Part shown: positions 6,107 to 11,915 of the stretch, in pieces
Position numbering within the stretch: position 1 is the first letter of the stretch
Layout of the letters: every line of letters begins with the position of its first letter
Assembly (NCBI GenBank): GCA_031279675.1
Contig: JAITIB010000044.1
Span: 1-11,915 of the forward strand
Source: Puniceicoccales bacterium
GTDB taxonomy: Bacteria; Verrucomicrobiota; Verrucomicrobiia; Opitutales; UBA953
DNA length: 11,915 nucleotides
Direction: 5' to 3'
Notes under the pieces: model-generated
Database searches by the model: none
Told to the model about the DNA's origin: nothing
Seen by the model: only the letters and a program-made list of their open reading frames with translations
Made by a program: the position numbers and the translations under genes

Positions 6107-7815
6107 GCGCCCGCAACGCAGAGGAGTCCGGCATTGTTTTCCTGCCCGCGAGGGAAAGGGTGGCGCCCGGGCGTTGCGTGCGTTTGCCACTGCTTTGGTT
6201 TCTTGTCCCGCTGGTGTCGGGGTATGCGGCTTGTTTCACGTTTGAGATCCATGCGCCACTGGTGGCGCAAGTCTTTATTGTGTCCGGTGGCGTTGGCGCG
6301 GCTGCCGTCGCGTTTCTGCGTCCGGGTTGGACGTGGATTTGGGGTGTGTGCCAGTGGACGGGCGCCACCGGGCTGGCATTGCTGGTTTTTGAACTGAATG
6401 TTAGGCCAGTGCCGGGATGGGAGGGATTGCCGCCGCGCGAGGCAAGGCTTGGTTTGCGCTGGGAACAGGTTTTTGCCTCGCGCCCCGATGCGCGTTCGGT
6501 GGGTGGCGTGGCGCGTGTTGTGGCGGCGCCCGCGGTGGTGTCCGAGCTTGTCGGGACGGATGTTTATTGCCGATTGCCCAAGCCGGTGCCGGCGGGATTG
6601 GTTGGGCAGGGGGTTGTTTTCGACGCCACCGGGGTTGTTGACACGGTGCGGCGACAGGCGGGGGACGGCGCCGGCCCGGGGTTTTGCGATTATCTTGAGC
6701 GCCGCCGTGTGAACATGGCGTTCACGCGTGTTCGTGACAGCGTGCTTGTCAGCGGGCAGGGGCCGTTTCGTGCGTGGTGTTCGCGGCAGCGCGAGCGCAT
6801 GAGGGAGGTGTTGGAGGCTGGGCTGGGGGATGCGCCGGATTGCGCCCGGCTTTACGCGGGGATGCTTCTTGGGCGTGCCGCAGGGTTGCCTGGCGAGCAG
6901 CGCAACGCGTTTGCGCGGACGGGGACGGCGCATTTGTTTTCGGTGAGCGGGCTGCATGTGGGCGTCATTGCCGCCGCGTTGTTTTACGCCGGGCGACGGC
7001 TTCCGGTGCCGAACGCGCTGGTGCGCGTCGCTGTCATCGCCGTCATGTTTGTTTTTGTGATGGTGACCGGCTGGGCGGCTGCCGCGTTGCGGGCGTGGTT
7101 GATGGTGGCGGCTGTGCTGGCTGCGAAAATTCTTTGGAGGGAAGGCGGGCCGGCGGAGGGGTTGGTGCTGGCGGCGACGGGGGTTTTGTTGTGGGAGCCG
7201 GGGGCGTTGCTCGACGCGGGGTTTCAACTGTCCTACGGCGTGGTTGGGGCGATTGTCTTGTATGGGGTTCCGCTGGCGGGGCGCTTGCAGGCGTGGTGGC
7301 GTCCGTGGCGGTATCTTCCGGGGCGGGCCCGTGGGTGGCGTCGTGTGGTGGGATCGGGATACGCGTGGTTGACGGGCAGCGCGGGCATCAGTTTTGCGGC
7401 GATGCTGGCGAGCGGTCCGTTGATCGTGGCGTATTTCAATCTGTTTTCGGCGGGATCATTGGTGGCAAATCTTGTGGTGGTGCCGTTGGCTTTCCCGGTG
7501 ATCGTGCTGGGGTTTGCGAGCATGGTTCTCGGGATGCTTGGGCTGGGGGCGCTTGCGGTGCCGTTGAACGGGGTCTCTGGCGCGGTGTTGCGCGTGCTGG
7601 ACGGGTTGGCGCGCTGGCTTTCCGATGTGCCCGGAGTGGCTTGGGAGCTGGGATATCGCGAGGCGGGTTGGGGCCCGGCAGTGGCGTTGGTTTCGCTGGG
7701 CGTGATGCTGGTGTTGCCGGTGGCGTCGGATGGGCGGCGGTGCGCCTGGGGGTATTTTTTGGTGCCACCGCTTGTGTTGTTGCTCTCGTTTTTGCTGGGC
7801 GGCGTGCGGGTGTGA
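6103..7815 (+). CDS. comEC: ComEC/Rec2-family DNA uptake channel, short form
   Basis: ComEC forms the inner-membrane channel through which single-stranded DNA enters during natural transformation. The product has 570 residues. N-terminal membrane helices (about 29-97) lead into a DUF4131/OB-like periplasmic part (about 110-220). The Competence domain (about 250-480) carries the hallmark HLFSVSGLHVGVIAAALF (281-298 region), an Ala-Leu-Arg-Ala-Trp-Leu-Met helix, LLDAGFQLSYGVVGAIVLYG and several more hydrophobic segments. It ends after the last helices. The C-terminal metallo-beta-lactamase nuclease-like domain found in long ComEC proteins (about 750-800 residues) is absent, and the end looks natural rather than frameshifted. 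The start is ATG 6103 within the ATGA overlap with folK. A GTG at 6085 is possible but less likely. Confidence 0.93.
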   Translation: MSARNAEESGIVFLPARERVAPGRCVRLPLLWFLVPLVSGYAACFTFEIHAPLVAQVFIVSGGVGAAAVAFLRPGWTWIWGVCQWTGATGLALLVFELNVRPVPGWEGLPPREARLGLRWEQVFASRPDARSVGGVARVVAAPAVVSELVGTDVYCRLPKPVPAGLVGQGVVFDATGVVDTVRRQAGDGAGPGFCDYLERRRVNMAFTRVRDSVLVSGQGPFRAWCSRQRERMREVLEAGLGDAPDCARLYAGMLLGRAAGLPGEQRNAFARTGTAHLFSVSGLHVGVIAAALFYAGRRLPVPNALVRVAVIAVMFVFVMVTGWAAAALRAWLMVAAVLAAKILWREGGPAEGLVLAATGVLLWEPGALLDAGFQLSYGVVGAIVLYGVPLAGRLQAWWRPWRYLPGRARGWRRVVGSGYAWLTGSAGISFAAMLASGPLIVAYFNLFSAGSLVANLVVVPLAFPVIVLGFASMVLGMLGLGALAVPLNGVSGAVLRVLDGLARWLSDVPGVAWELGYREAGWGPAVALVSLGVMLVLPVASDGRRCAWGYFLVPPLVLLLSFLLGGVRV

Positions 7816-7826
7816 TTGCCCGCGAA

Positions 7827-7850
7827 TTTTTTTTGGAAAAAAGGGCTTGC
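7827..7850 (+). promoter_or_regulatory. T-tract/A-tract/CTTGC element, copy 1
   Basis: Eight Ts, GG, six As, GGG and then CTTGC. The same order with the same three-base gap before CTTGC recurs at 11884-11905. It could be an UP-like A-tract next to a TTGC-type -35 box. The T and A runs could also pair as a weak hairpin just after comEC (stop at 7815). A -10 box at the expected distance is not clear, so promoter status is uncertain. Confidence 0.35.
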
Positions 7851-7940
7851 ATTGGAGCCGCGGATTCTTTTCTGGTGGTGCCCGTAATTCAGCTACTTCA
7901 GCCATGTTACCTCCTGCCAGCAAGGCCATTGCGATTGTCA

Positions 7941-7965
7941 GCGCCCTTGGGTTCACCCAAGGCGC
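7941..7965. other. Hairpin with TTCA loop
   Basis: GCGCC (7941-7945) pairs with GGCGC (7961-7965), and TTGGG pairs with CCCAA around a TTCA loop, with a single bulged C on the left arm. There is no T-run on either side, so it is unlikely to be a terminator. It may be part of a structured RNA or a protein-binding site. Confidence 0.55.
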
Positions 7966-7991
7966 CGGGTCGCGTGTTCGTGAAGCGCTTC

Positions 7992-8027
7992 GGGAGAAAT
8001 TGCGTTGGGTTGGACAAAATTTCTTCC
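7992..8027. other. Second inverted repeat (AGAAATT / AATTTCT)
   Basis: AGAAATT (7995-8001) and AATTTCT (8018-8024) are perfect inverted copies. The stem extends outward by one G-T and two G-C pairs to 7992 and 8027, around a 16-base loop. A perfect ten-base palindrome, GAAGCGCTTC, lies immediately before it at 7982-7991. There is no T-run, and the function is unknown. Confidence 0.5.
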
Positions 8028-8060
8028 CGCCAAAGGTGGAGTCGCGATTAACGCGGCAAT

Positions 8061-8102
<42 letters not shown>

Positions 8103-8146
8103 CGTGTTCTCGTAAGAGCCGCACGATTTTCCAACCGCGACGAGAG

Positions 8147-8182
8147 CCATTTCGAGTATTCCGAAATGGTGCCTTGGTTTTT
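8147..8182 (+). terminator. Possible weak terminator or leader hairpin
   Basis: CCATTTCG (8147-8154) pairs perfectly with CGAAATGG (8162-8169) around a seven-base loop. Eight bases later comes T5 (8178-8182). The gap between stem and T-run is too long for a textbook terminator. It could end a transcript started further upstream, or be a leader structure of the PEP-CTERM mRNA. Confidence 0.35.
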
Positions 8183-8247
8183 CCTACCCTGCTTCCAATC
8201 ACTTTTTTCACTAACCTGACAAACAACGTAGAAAGTAAATCAGTCCC

Positions 8248-9333
8248 ATGAATAACAAACCAACGCTCAAGACGTTAACCCTTGCCGCCTCGACAATGGC
8301 GGCGCTTTCCCTCTCTCCCGCTTTGGAGGCCAACCCGACGCTGGATTGGGATCAAATTGGGGACCAGACGGACACCATTGGAGGGCAATATATCAATGGT
8401 TACGTCAGTAACAACACACAAGGAACGGCGACCACTGTCACTGTCACGAACAACGTCACTATACAAATCACAAACGGATGCGACACGGGTTACGGCAACT
8501 ATCGTGATATCTTGCTTTTGGAGCAAGGCACTACGTTCACTGTTGGAACGGATCTGCGTATAGCACGTAAAAACTCCTCGTCAGTGTCGATCTACGGGAC
8601 TGCCAGTGCTGTGAATGTGTATATTGGCAAAGATGACATTAATGCATCGGATGGTGCTATGAATGTTTACTCAACCGGGCAATTGTCCGTCGCGGGGGAT
8701 TTTGTCGTGTCTGGAGTGCGCACAACTCATATGGCTCCGCCTCCTCTGGGGCCGTACACAGTCAAAGATGGAAAGCTGCAAATGCAAGGTGGCGTTGTGA
8801 CGGCAAATGCCGCCAAGTTGGGCGGAGTTGTGGGGATTAACAACGGTGGGAGCATTAGCGCGGGCACTGTTTATGCGGGATCGAATGCGGAGGTTGAAAT
8901 TAAAAGCGGGGGGACGATCACTTCCACCGGGGATTGGTTTATTTCTTCGGGCGCAACTTTTGCTTTTGAGTTGAACTCGGGTTTACTGTCAACGGCGGCC
9001 ATTTTAGGAAACGGCACGCTGGGAACGGTACTTGCCCCTGACTACACCACCTCGACGGCGGCGCCCACGGGGATTAATTTGAACCTGAGTGTTGCCGTGG
9101 GCACGACGTTTCAGCCAGGGGATGTTTTGAAGCTTTTTGATAACATGCCCTTTGTGTCCGACGCGGTGAGCAGTCCGGTTATTAGCGCGGGTGGCTATAC
9201 TTTTGCCGTCCTCACGGATGGTTCCGGGCTTTCGGTCCAGGTGATTCCCGAGCCGGGGACGTATGCGTTGTGCGGTGGCGTCGGCGCGGCGTTGCTGGCG
9301 CTTGCGGCGAGGTGGCGTCGGCGGCAAAAGTAG
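8248..9333 (+). CDS. PEP-CTERM sorting domain-containing exported protein
   Basis: The product has 361 residues. Residues 1-28 form a Sec signal peptide (LTLAASTMAALSLSPALEA). The body (about 29-330) is rich in Gly, Ser, Thr, Asn and Val with recurring short strands, for example FTVGTDLRIARKN, LSVAGDFVVSG and GGTITSTGDWFISSGATFAF. It resembles the beta-helical autotransporter-like repeats common in verrucomicrobial surface proteins. Residues 332-361 form a complete PEP-CTERM signal: VIPEPGTYAL, a hydrophobic helix (GGVGAALLALAA) and a basic end (RWRRRQK). Family knowledge: PEP-CTERM proteins are exported and processed by exosortase (EpsH), often in exopolysaccharide or floc-forming bacteria. 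No exosortase gene is in this window. The ligand or role is unknown. No Shine-Dalgarno site precedes ATG 8248. Its leader carries the C18(AC)12 tract, and a strong terminator follows. Confidence 0.9.
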   Translation: MNNKPTLKTLTLAASTMAALSLSPALEANPTLDWDQIGDQTDTIGGQYINGYVSNNTQGTATTVTVTNNVTIQITNGCDTGYGNYRDILLLEQGTTFTVGTDLRIARKNSSSVSIYGTASAVNVYIGKDDINASDGAMNVYSTGQLSVAGDFVVSGVRTTHMAPPPLGPYTVKDGKLQMQGGVVTANAAKLGGVVGINNGGSISAGTVYAGSNAEVEIKSGGTITSTGDWFISSGATFAFELNSGLLSTAAILGNGTLGTVLAPDYTTSTAAPTGINLNLSVAVGTTFQPGDVLKLFDNMPFVSDAVSSPVISAGGYTFAVLTDGSGLSVQVIPEPGTYALCGGVGAALLALAARWRRRQK

Positions 9334-9342
9334 GGATTCACG

Positions 9343-9379
9343 GCCCTTTGTCCCGCTGGGGCAAAGGGCGTTTTTTTTT
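9343..9379 (+). terminator. Strong intrinsic terminator of the PEP-CTERM gene
   Basis: GCCCTTTG (9343-9350) pairs with CAAAGGGC (9362-9369). One G-T and three C-G pairs extend the stem inward to a three-base loop, giving a 12-pair stem. A G and nine Ts (9371-9379) follow. The convergent fmt stop codon (9378-9380) overlaps the T-run, so the structure sits exactly between the two converging genes. In the minus direction only a short, distant T4 follows, so it is probably weaker for fmt. Confidence 0.93.
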
Positions 9380-10382
9380 AAGGGAAAGCTGCCCCCGTCG
9401 TTTGTCGCGGGGTTTTTGTGACGAGCGGGGGCATGGGTTTGCTGGCGAGCGCGGTTCCCGGTTGCATGGGGAATCCGGCGATGAAGGCGTGAGCGGGGAG
9501 CATTTTTCCTGCGGGGCGCTGCAGTTCGCGGATGCGCAGGATGCCGTTGCCTGTGGCGATGTGGATGCCGTCTTTTCCCGCTGACAGGAGCGTCCCGGGC
9601 GCGGGCGGCGGGGTGTTGGACGGGAAGGGCAGGGGGGTGGCGGCGCCGATCTTGAGGGGGGTTTCCTCCCAAAGGATGACGACGCCGGGCCATGGGTTGA
9701 GGGCGCGGACGCGCGCGGCGATTTCGCGGGCGGATGCGTGAAAGTCCACGGCGGAGTCTTCGCGTGTGATTTTTCGCGTGAATGTCGCGGCGGATTCGTC
9801 CTGGGGGATTTCGGTGGCGGTGCCGTTGATGATTCGCGGCAGGGCGCGCTGGAGCAGGGGGACGCAGGCGGTGGTGATTTTTTCGCGAAGCGTGCCCCGG
9901 GTTTCGTCCGGTGTCATGGGGATGGTTTGCGCGTCCACGACGGGGCCGGCGTCGAGACGCGGGACGATGCGCTGGAGCGTGACGCCGGTTTGGGCGAATT
10001 CCTCGGCGATGGCGCCCTCGATCGGGGTGGCGCCACGGAGACCGGGGAGCAGGGATGCGTGGAGGTTGAAAAAGCCCAGTGGGGGAGCGGACAGCAGGTC
10101 GCGTTTCAGGATGTGTCCGTAGGCCATGACGAGGGCGAGGTCGCAGCCGCAGGCGTGGAGGGCGGCGGGCGTGGCGGCGTCAAGCCGGGCGGGTTGGTGG
10201 GCGGGGATGGCGTGGTTTTCCGCCCATGAGACGATGGCGTTGGCGTGTGTTTTTTGCCCGCGCCCGGCGGGGCGGTCGGGCTGGCTGAAGACGGCTGTCA
10301 GGCTGAGGGCGGGCTGCGCGCGGATGTGCTCAAGGGCGGGCAGCGCAATCTCATCAGAGCCGAAGAAGACGATCCGGGTCAT
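9378..10382 (-). CDS. fmt: Methionyl-tRNA formyltransferase
   Basis: Fmt formylates the amino group of Met-tRNA(fMet) with 10-formyl-tetrahydrofolate, making the initiator tRNA for translation. The product has 334 residues; the family is usually 310-330. It opens with the Rossmann-type RIVFFGSDEIALPAL, then FSQPDRPAGRGQK. The formyltransferase motif is FNLHASLLPGLRGATPIEGA with Asn106, His108 and Ser110, followed by Asp144 in RIVPRLDAGPVV. These are the same catalytic positions as in the E. coli enzyme. The C-terminal tRNA-binding OB domain starts near FTRKITREDSAVDF and ALNPWPGV and seems complete, with an extra Pro/Lys-rich tail of about 15 residues. No def (peptide deformylase) gene lies next to it. 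The start ATG at 10382 has no Shine-Dalgarno site. The gene lies downstream of the HEWLH protein gene on the same strand. Confidence 0.96.
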   Translation of the reverse strand: MTRIVFFGSDEIALPALEHIRAQPALSLTAVFSQPDRPAGRGQKTHANAIVSWAENHAIPAHQPARLDAATPAALHACGCDLALVMAYGHILKRDLLSAPPLGFFNLHASLLPGLRGATPIEGAIAEEFAQTGVTLQRIVPRLDAGPVVDAQTIPMTPDETRGTLREKITTACVPLLQRALPRIINGTATEIPQDESAATFTRKITREDSAVDFHASAREIAARVRALNPWPGVVILWEETPLKIGAATPLPFPSNTPPPAPGTLLSAGKDGIHIATGNGILRIRELQRPAGKMLPAHAFIAGFPMQPGTALASKPMPPLVTKTPRQTTGAAFP

Positions 10383-10401
10383 TGTGTTCGGAGGTGTTGC
10401 G

Positions 10402-10425
10402 CGCCCGGCAGGGTTGGGCCGGGCG
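10402..10425 (-). other. GC-only hairpin between the HEWLH gene and fmt
   Basis: CGCCCGGC (10402-10409) and GCCGGGCG (10418-10425) pair perfectly over eight G-C pairs with an eight-base loop. No T-run follows in either direction. It lies in the 60-base gap between two minus-strand genes, so it may stabilise the upstream mRNA 3' end or reduce transcription into fmt. Confidence 0.55.
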
Positions 10426-10442
10426 GGTGGATGCGCGAGAGG

Positions 10443-11537
10443 TCAGTCTTTTATCGTCTTGATGACGGCGCCGGGCTTGGGCTTGAGCTTGCGGCTTATG
10501 GTGACCTCGTTCCAGACTTGGCGCGTCATGTGCTCGGCCATGAGGTGGCGGTAGAAGTGCGCCCATGATTTTGCCGAGGGCGGGCGGGTGTAGTCGGGGT
10601 CGCGCTGTCCGTCGTCCGAGGAACGCGTCGTGCCGCGGGGGTAGCCGAGGTTTTTGTGAACGACGTCGTCAATTTGGTGCAGCCATTCGTGGAGCTCGGC
10701 CTCGCCTTCCTCCTCATTGGGGATCGGGAAATGGGTGCCCCAGGGGATGATGATGTAGCCGGCGCCGTCGAGTTCGCCGATGCTTCCGTAGGCGGCGGCG
10801 ATGTAGGGCGGGCGCGGGACGTTGGGCCCTTTTTTGCCGCGATATTTCACGTAGGTGATGACGGTGTCGTATTTTTTTCCGCCGGCGTCCCTGGCTTTGC
10901 GAAACTCGGCGGCGGCGGCGCGGTAGCCGACGAGAAAGTCGGATTTGCTGTCGGGGATTTTTTTGACGGGTTCCTTGATGACGACGACGTCGATCTGGGG
11001 GAGGAGGACGCCGCTGGAGTATTCGAAAACGAGGTCGCGGAAGCCGCCGAGGGCGCGCCCGATGACGGCCTTGTCGTCGGCGTTCATGATCTGGTGGTAC
11101 TGGGTTGTTTTGCCGTCGGGCGCGGTTTTTTCCGCCTTGACCTCCTCGTAAACGAGCGCGAGGACGCGCCACGGGCGCGCCTTGGCGGGGTCGGTGTTCG
11201 CCCGGACCTTGGGGCGGAGTTCCTTGACGCGGGCGCGGGCGGCGACGCGGTCGGCTTCGGTGCAGGTGGTGCGGTCGAGAACGCGTTCCCAGCAGGTGAG
11301 CGCCTTGGCTGTGTCGCCCGCTTTTTCGGCGTCCTCGGCGAGCTGCTTGGTTTTTGCGAAATCAAGCGCGCCGGCCTTTGCGGCCCATTCGCCGGCGGGG
11401 ACGCCACCCGTCGTCTGCGTCCTGACTTTCAGCGGCGGCAGCGGGACGCCGGATGCGGTCGCGGCGGTTGCCACGGGTGCGGTGTAAAAGGCGGCGCCAA
11501 GGATTGCCGCCAATGCGATGTGTTTGAGGGGGATCAT
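10443..11537 (-). CDS. Secreted putative zinc metalloprotease-like protein (HEWLH motif)
   Basis: The product has 364 residues. Residues 1-26 form a Sec signal peptide (HIALAAILGAAFYTAPVATA), which is why ATG 11537 is chosen over an upstream in-frame start at 11615 that would add an Arg-rich extension. Residues 61-111 form a helical, TPR-like segment (AEDAEKAGDTAKALTCWERV). Residues 125-345 form a mixed alpha/beta domain with FLVGYRAAAAEFRKARDAGG, a YIIIPWGTHFPIPNEEEGEA strand and loop, and then a HExxH motif, HEWLH at 283-287. HExxH usually binds zinc through both His residues, with Glu as the catalytic base. A third ligand is not certain: His294, Asp306 and Glu335 (in LMAEHM) are candidates, and the metzincin spacing is not met. 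I do not recognise the family by name. The periplasmic or extracellular location is predicted; protease activity is inference. No Shine-Dalgarno site is seen. Confidence 0.75.
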   Translation of the reverse strand: MIPLKHIALAAILGAAFYTAPVATAATASGVPLPPLKVRTQTTGGVPAGEWAAKAGALDFAKTKQLAEDAEKAGDTAKALTCWERVLDRTTCTEADRVAARARVKELRPKVRANTDPAKARPWRVLALVYEEVKAEKTAPDGKTTQYHQIMNADDKAVIGRALGGFRDLVFEYSSGVLLPQIDVVVIKEPVKKIPDSKSDFLVGYRAAAAEFRKARDAGGKKYDTVITYVKYRGKKGPNVPRPPYIAAAYGSIGELDGAGYIIIPWGTHFPIPNEEEGEAELHEWLHQIDDVVHKNLGYPRGTTRSSDDGQRDPDYTRPPSAKSWAHFYRHLMAEHMTRQVWNEVTISRKLKPKPGAVIKTIKD

Positions 11538-11624
11538 GCTGGTTCTCAAAATCAAAAGTGAGCGCGCATGGACAGAGGCCCGGCGAAAAGGTTCCGGCGA
11601 AAAACGCGCCGTCACGCGCCAGAC

Positions 11625-11652
11625 GGAACCCGGCGACTAAAGTCGCCGTTCC
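11625..11652. repeat. REP-like palindrome
   Basis: CGGCGACT (11631-11638) and AGTCGCCG (11641-11648) pair perfectly around AA, and GGAA (11625-11628) pairs with TTCC (11649-11652) with a two-base CC bulge on the left arm. GTTCCG at 11591-11596 is also the reverse complement of CGGAAC at 11624-11629. A compact bulged intergenic palindrome is typical of dispersed REP elements, but only one copy is present in this window. Confidence 0.5.
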
Positions 11653-11883
11653 TTGTGCGCCATCGTCATCTGGCGAAGGCGTTTGCGGGTGTCCTCGTAT
11701 TAAACATGCTGGGAAATAGGCATTGCCAAGAAATCGAGAAGGGAGGCAGGCGTTTGGGTATGCAAATACTTGATCGCACGCTTAGGAGCGGGCGGACGAA
11801 TCGCAGGCGCGCGGTTGGCGCCCTCCAAGCAAGGCCGGTCAATTCCGGCAATTTGCCAAGCCCGCAATCGCACCCCCGCATCC

Positions 11884-11905
11884 TTTTTTTGAAAAAACTG
11901 CTTGC
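11884..11905 (+). promoter_or_regulatory. T-tract/A-tract/CTTGC element, copy 2
   Basis: Seven Ts, G, six As, CTG and then CTTGC. It has the same layout as 7827-7850, including the three-base gap. It may be the -35 region and upstream A-tract of a promoter for a gene beyond the window. The same bases can also be read as the start of a secreted protein gene (TTG at 11889), so the two calls compete. Confidence 0.3.
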
Positions 11906-11915
11906 GCTCTCCCTT
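11889..11915 (+). CDS. Possible start of a secreted protein gene (3' end outside window)
   Basis: From TTG 11889 the nine visible codons read MKKLLALSL, which looks exactly like the beginning of a signal peptide. The frame is open to the window end. No Shine-Dalgarno site precedes it. The frame is also open upstream to ATG 11760, but that extension is Arg-rich and unlike a signal peptide. Nine codons are too few to be sure, and the same bases form a promoter-like repeat. Confidence 0.25.

Larger units (their letters stand above)
11538..11915. other. 378-base region upstream of the HEWLH gene
   Basis: This interval should hold the minus-strand promoter of the HEWLH protein gene, but no clear box pair stands out. 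It contains a REP-like palindrome (11625-11652) and, at the right end, the second T-tract/A-tract/CTTGC element. A minus-strand frame from 11881 to 11666 (71 codons) is open but gives no recognisable protein. A plus-strand frame from ATG 11760 stays open to the window end; GGGAGG at 11741-11746 lies 13 bases upstream of it, which is a poor spacing. Confidence 0.5.

Noticed and set aside
5947..7227. Minus-strand frame of 426 codons antisense to folK and comEC
   Set aside because: Composition dominated by Arg, His, Pro and Gln, no motifs, and fully antisense to two well-supported genes.
6774..8051. Plus-strand frame of 425 codons overlapping comEC and running into the intergenic region
   Set aside because: Gly/Ala/Arg/Cys-rich shadow of comEC. 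The part after 7815 has no recognisable protein signal either.
10656..11561. Plus-strand frame of 301 codons antisense to the HEWLH gene
   Set aside because: Gly/Asp/Val/Phe-rich mirror of a GC-rich gene. The minus-strand frame has the signal peptide and the HEWLH motif.
11666..11881. Minus-strand frame of 71 codons at the right edge
   Set aside because: Arg/Pro-rich with no motif, and it begins within the T/A-tract element; not supportable as a gene.

Overview
This window looks like chromosomal DNA from a GC-rich Gram-negative bacterium, most likely Verrucomicrobiota (Opitutales/Opitutaceae-like). The reasons are a PEP-CTERM surface protein with a degenerate, beta-rich body, an exported ClpP-like protein with a coiled coil, outer-membrane beta-barrel remains, a periplasmic FKBP isomerase, few clear Shine-Dalgarno sites, and murI, folK and fmt interspersed with lineage-type secreted proteins. 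The placement is inference. No rRNA, tRNA, CRISPR array, transposase or integrase gene was seen.

Layout, left to right. (1) Positions 1-2263, plus strand: the 3' part of an exported coiled-coil ClpP-like serine protease overlaps murI (glutamate racemase, peptidoglycan precursor supply). (2) Positions 2321-4298: a visibly AT-richer accessory stretch. It holds a decayed outer-membrane beta-barrel pseudogene (minus strand), a DUF6714-like gene that runs into a membrane segment, a probably frameshifted small membrane-anchored protein, and a small multi-pass membrane protein with a (GT)8 tract inside its reading frame. Positions 4299-4664 hold no convincing gene. (3) Positions 4665-7815, plus strand: a secreted FKBP-type prolyl isomerase closed by a strong intrinsic terminator, then folK and comEC coupled by an ATGA overlap. 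The ComEC is a short form that lacks the C-terminal metallo-beta-lactamase domain. (4) Positions 7816-8247: a long intergenic region with a T-tract/A-tract/CTTGC element, several hairpins and a pure C18(AC)12 compound microsatellite. (5) Positions 8248-9333: a PEP-CTERM exported protein with a very strong terminator. (6) Positions 11537-9378, minus strand: a secreted putative zinc metalloprotease (HEWLH motif) and then fmt (methionyl-tRNA formyltransferase), separated by a GC-only hairpin. (7) The right edge has a REP-like palindrome, a second copy of the T/A-tract/CTTGC element, and possibly the first codons of a secreted protein gene running off the window.

The housekeeping functions (MurI, FolK, Fmt) look complete, with catalytic motifs intact. 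The most unusual content is the exported ClpP-like protease, the HEWLH protein, the frame-disrupted AT-rich segment, and the hypermutable repeats, one upstream of a surface-protein gene and one inside a membrane-protein gene. No clear multi-gene defence or biosynthetic system was found.
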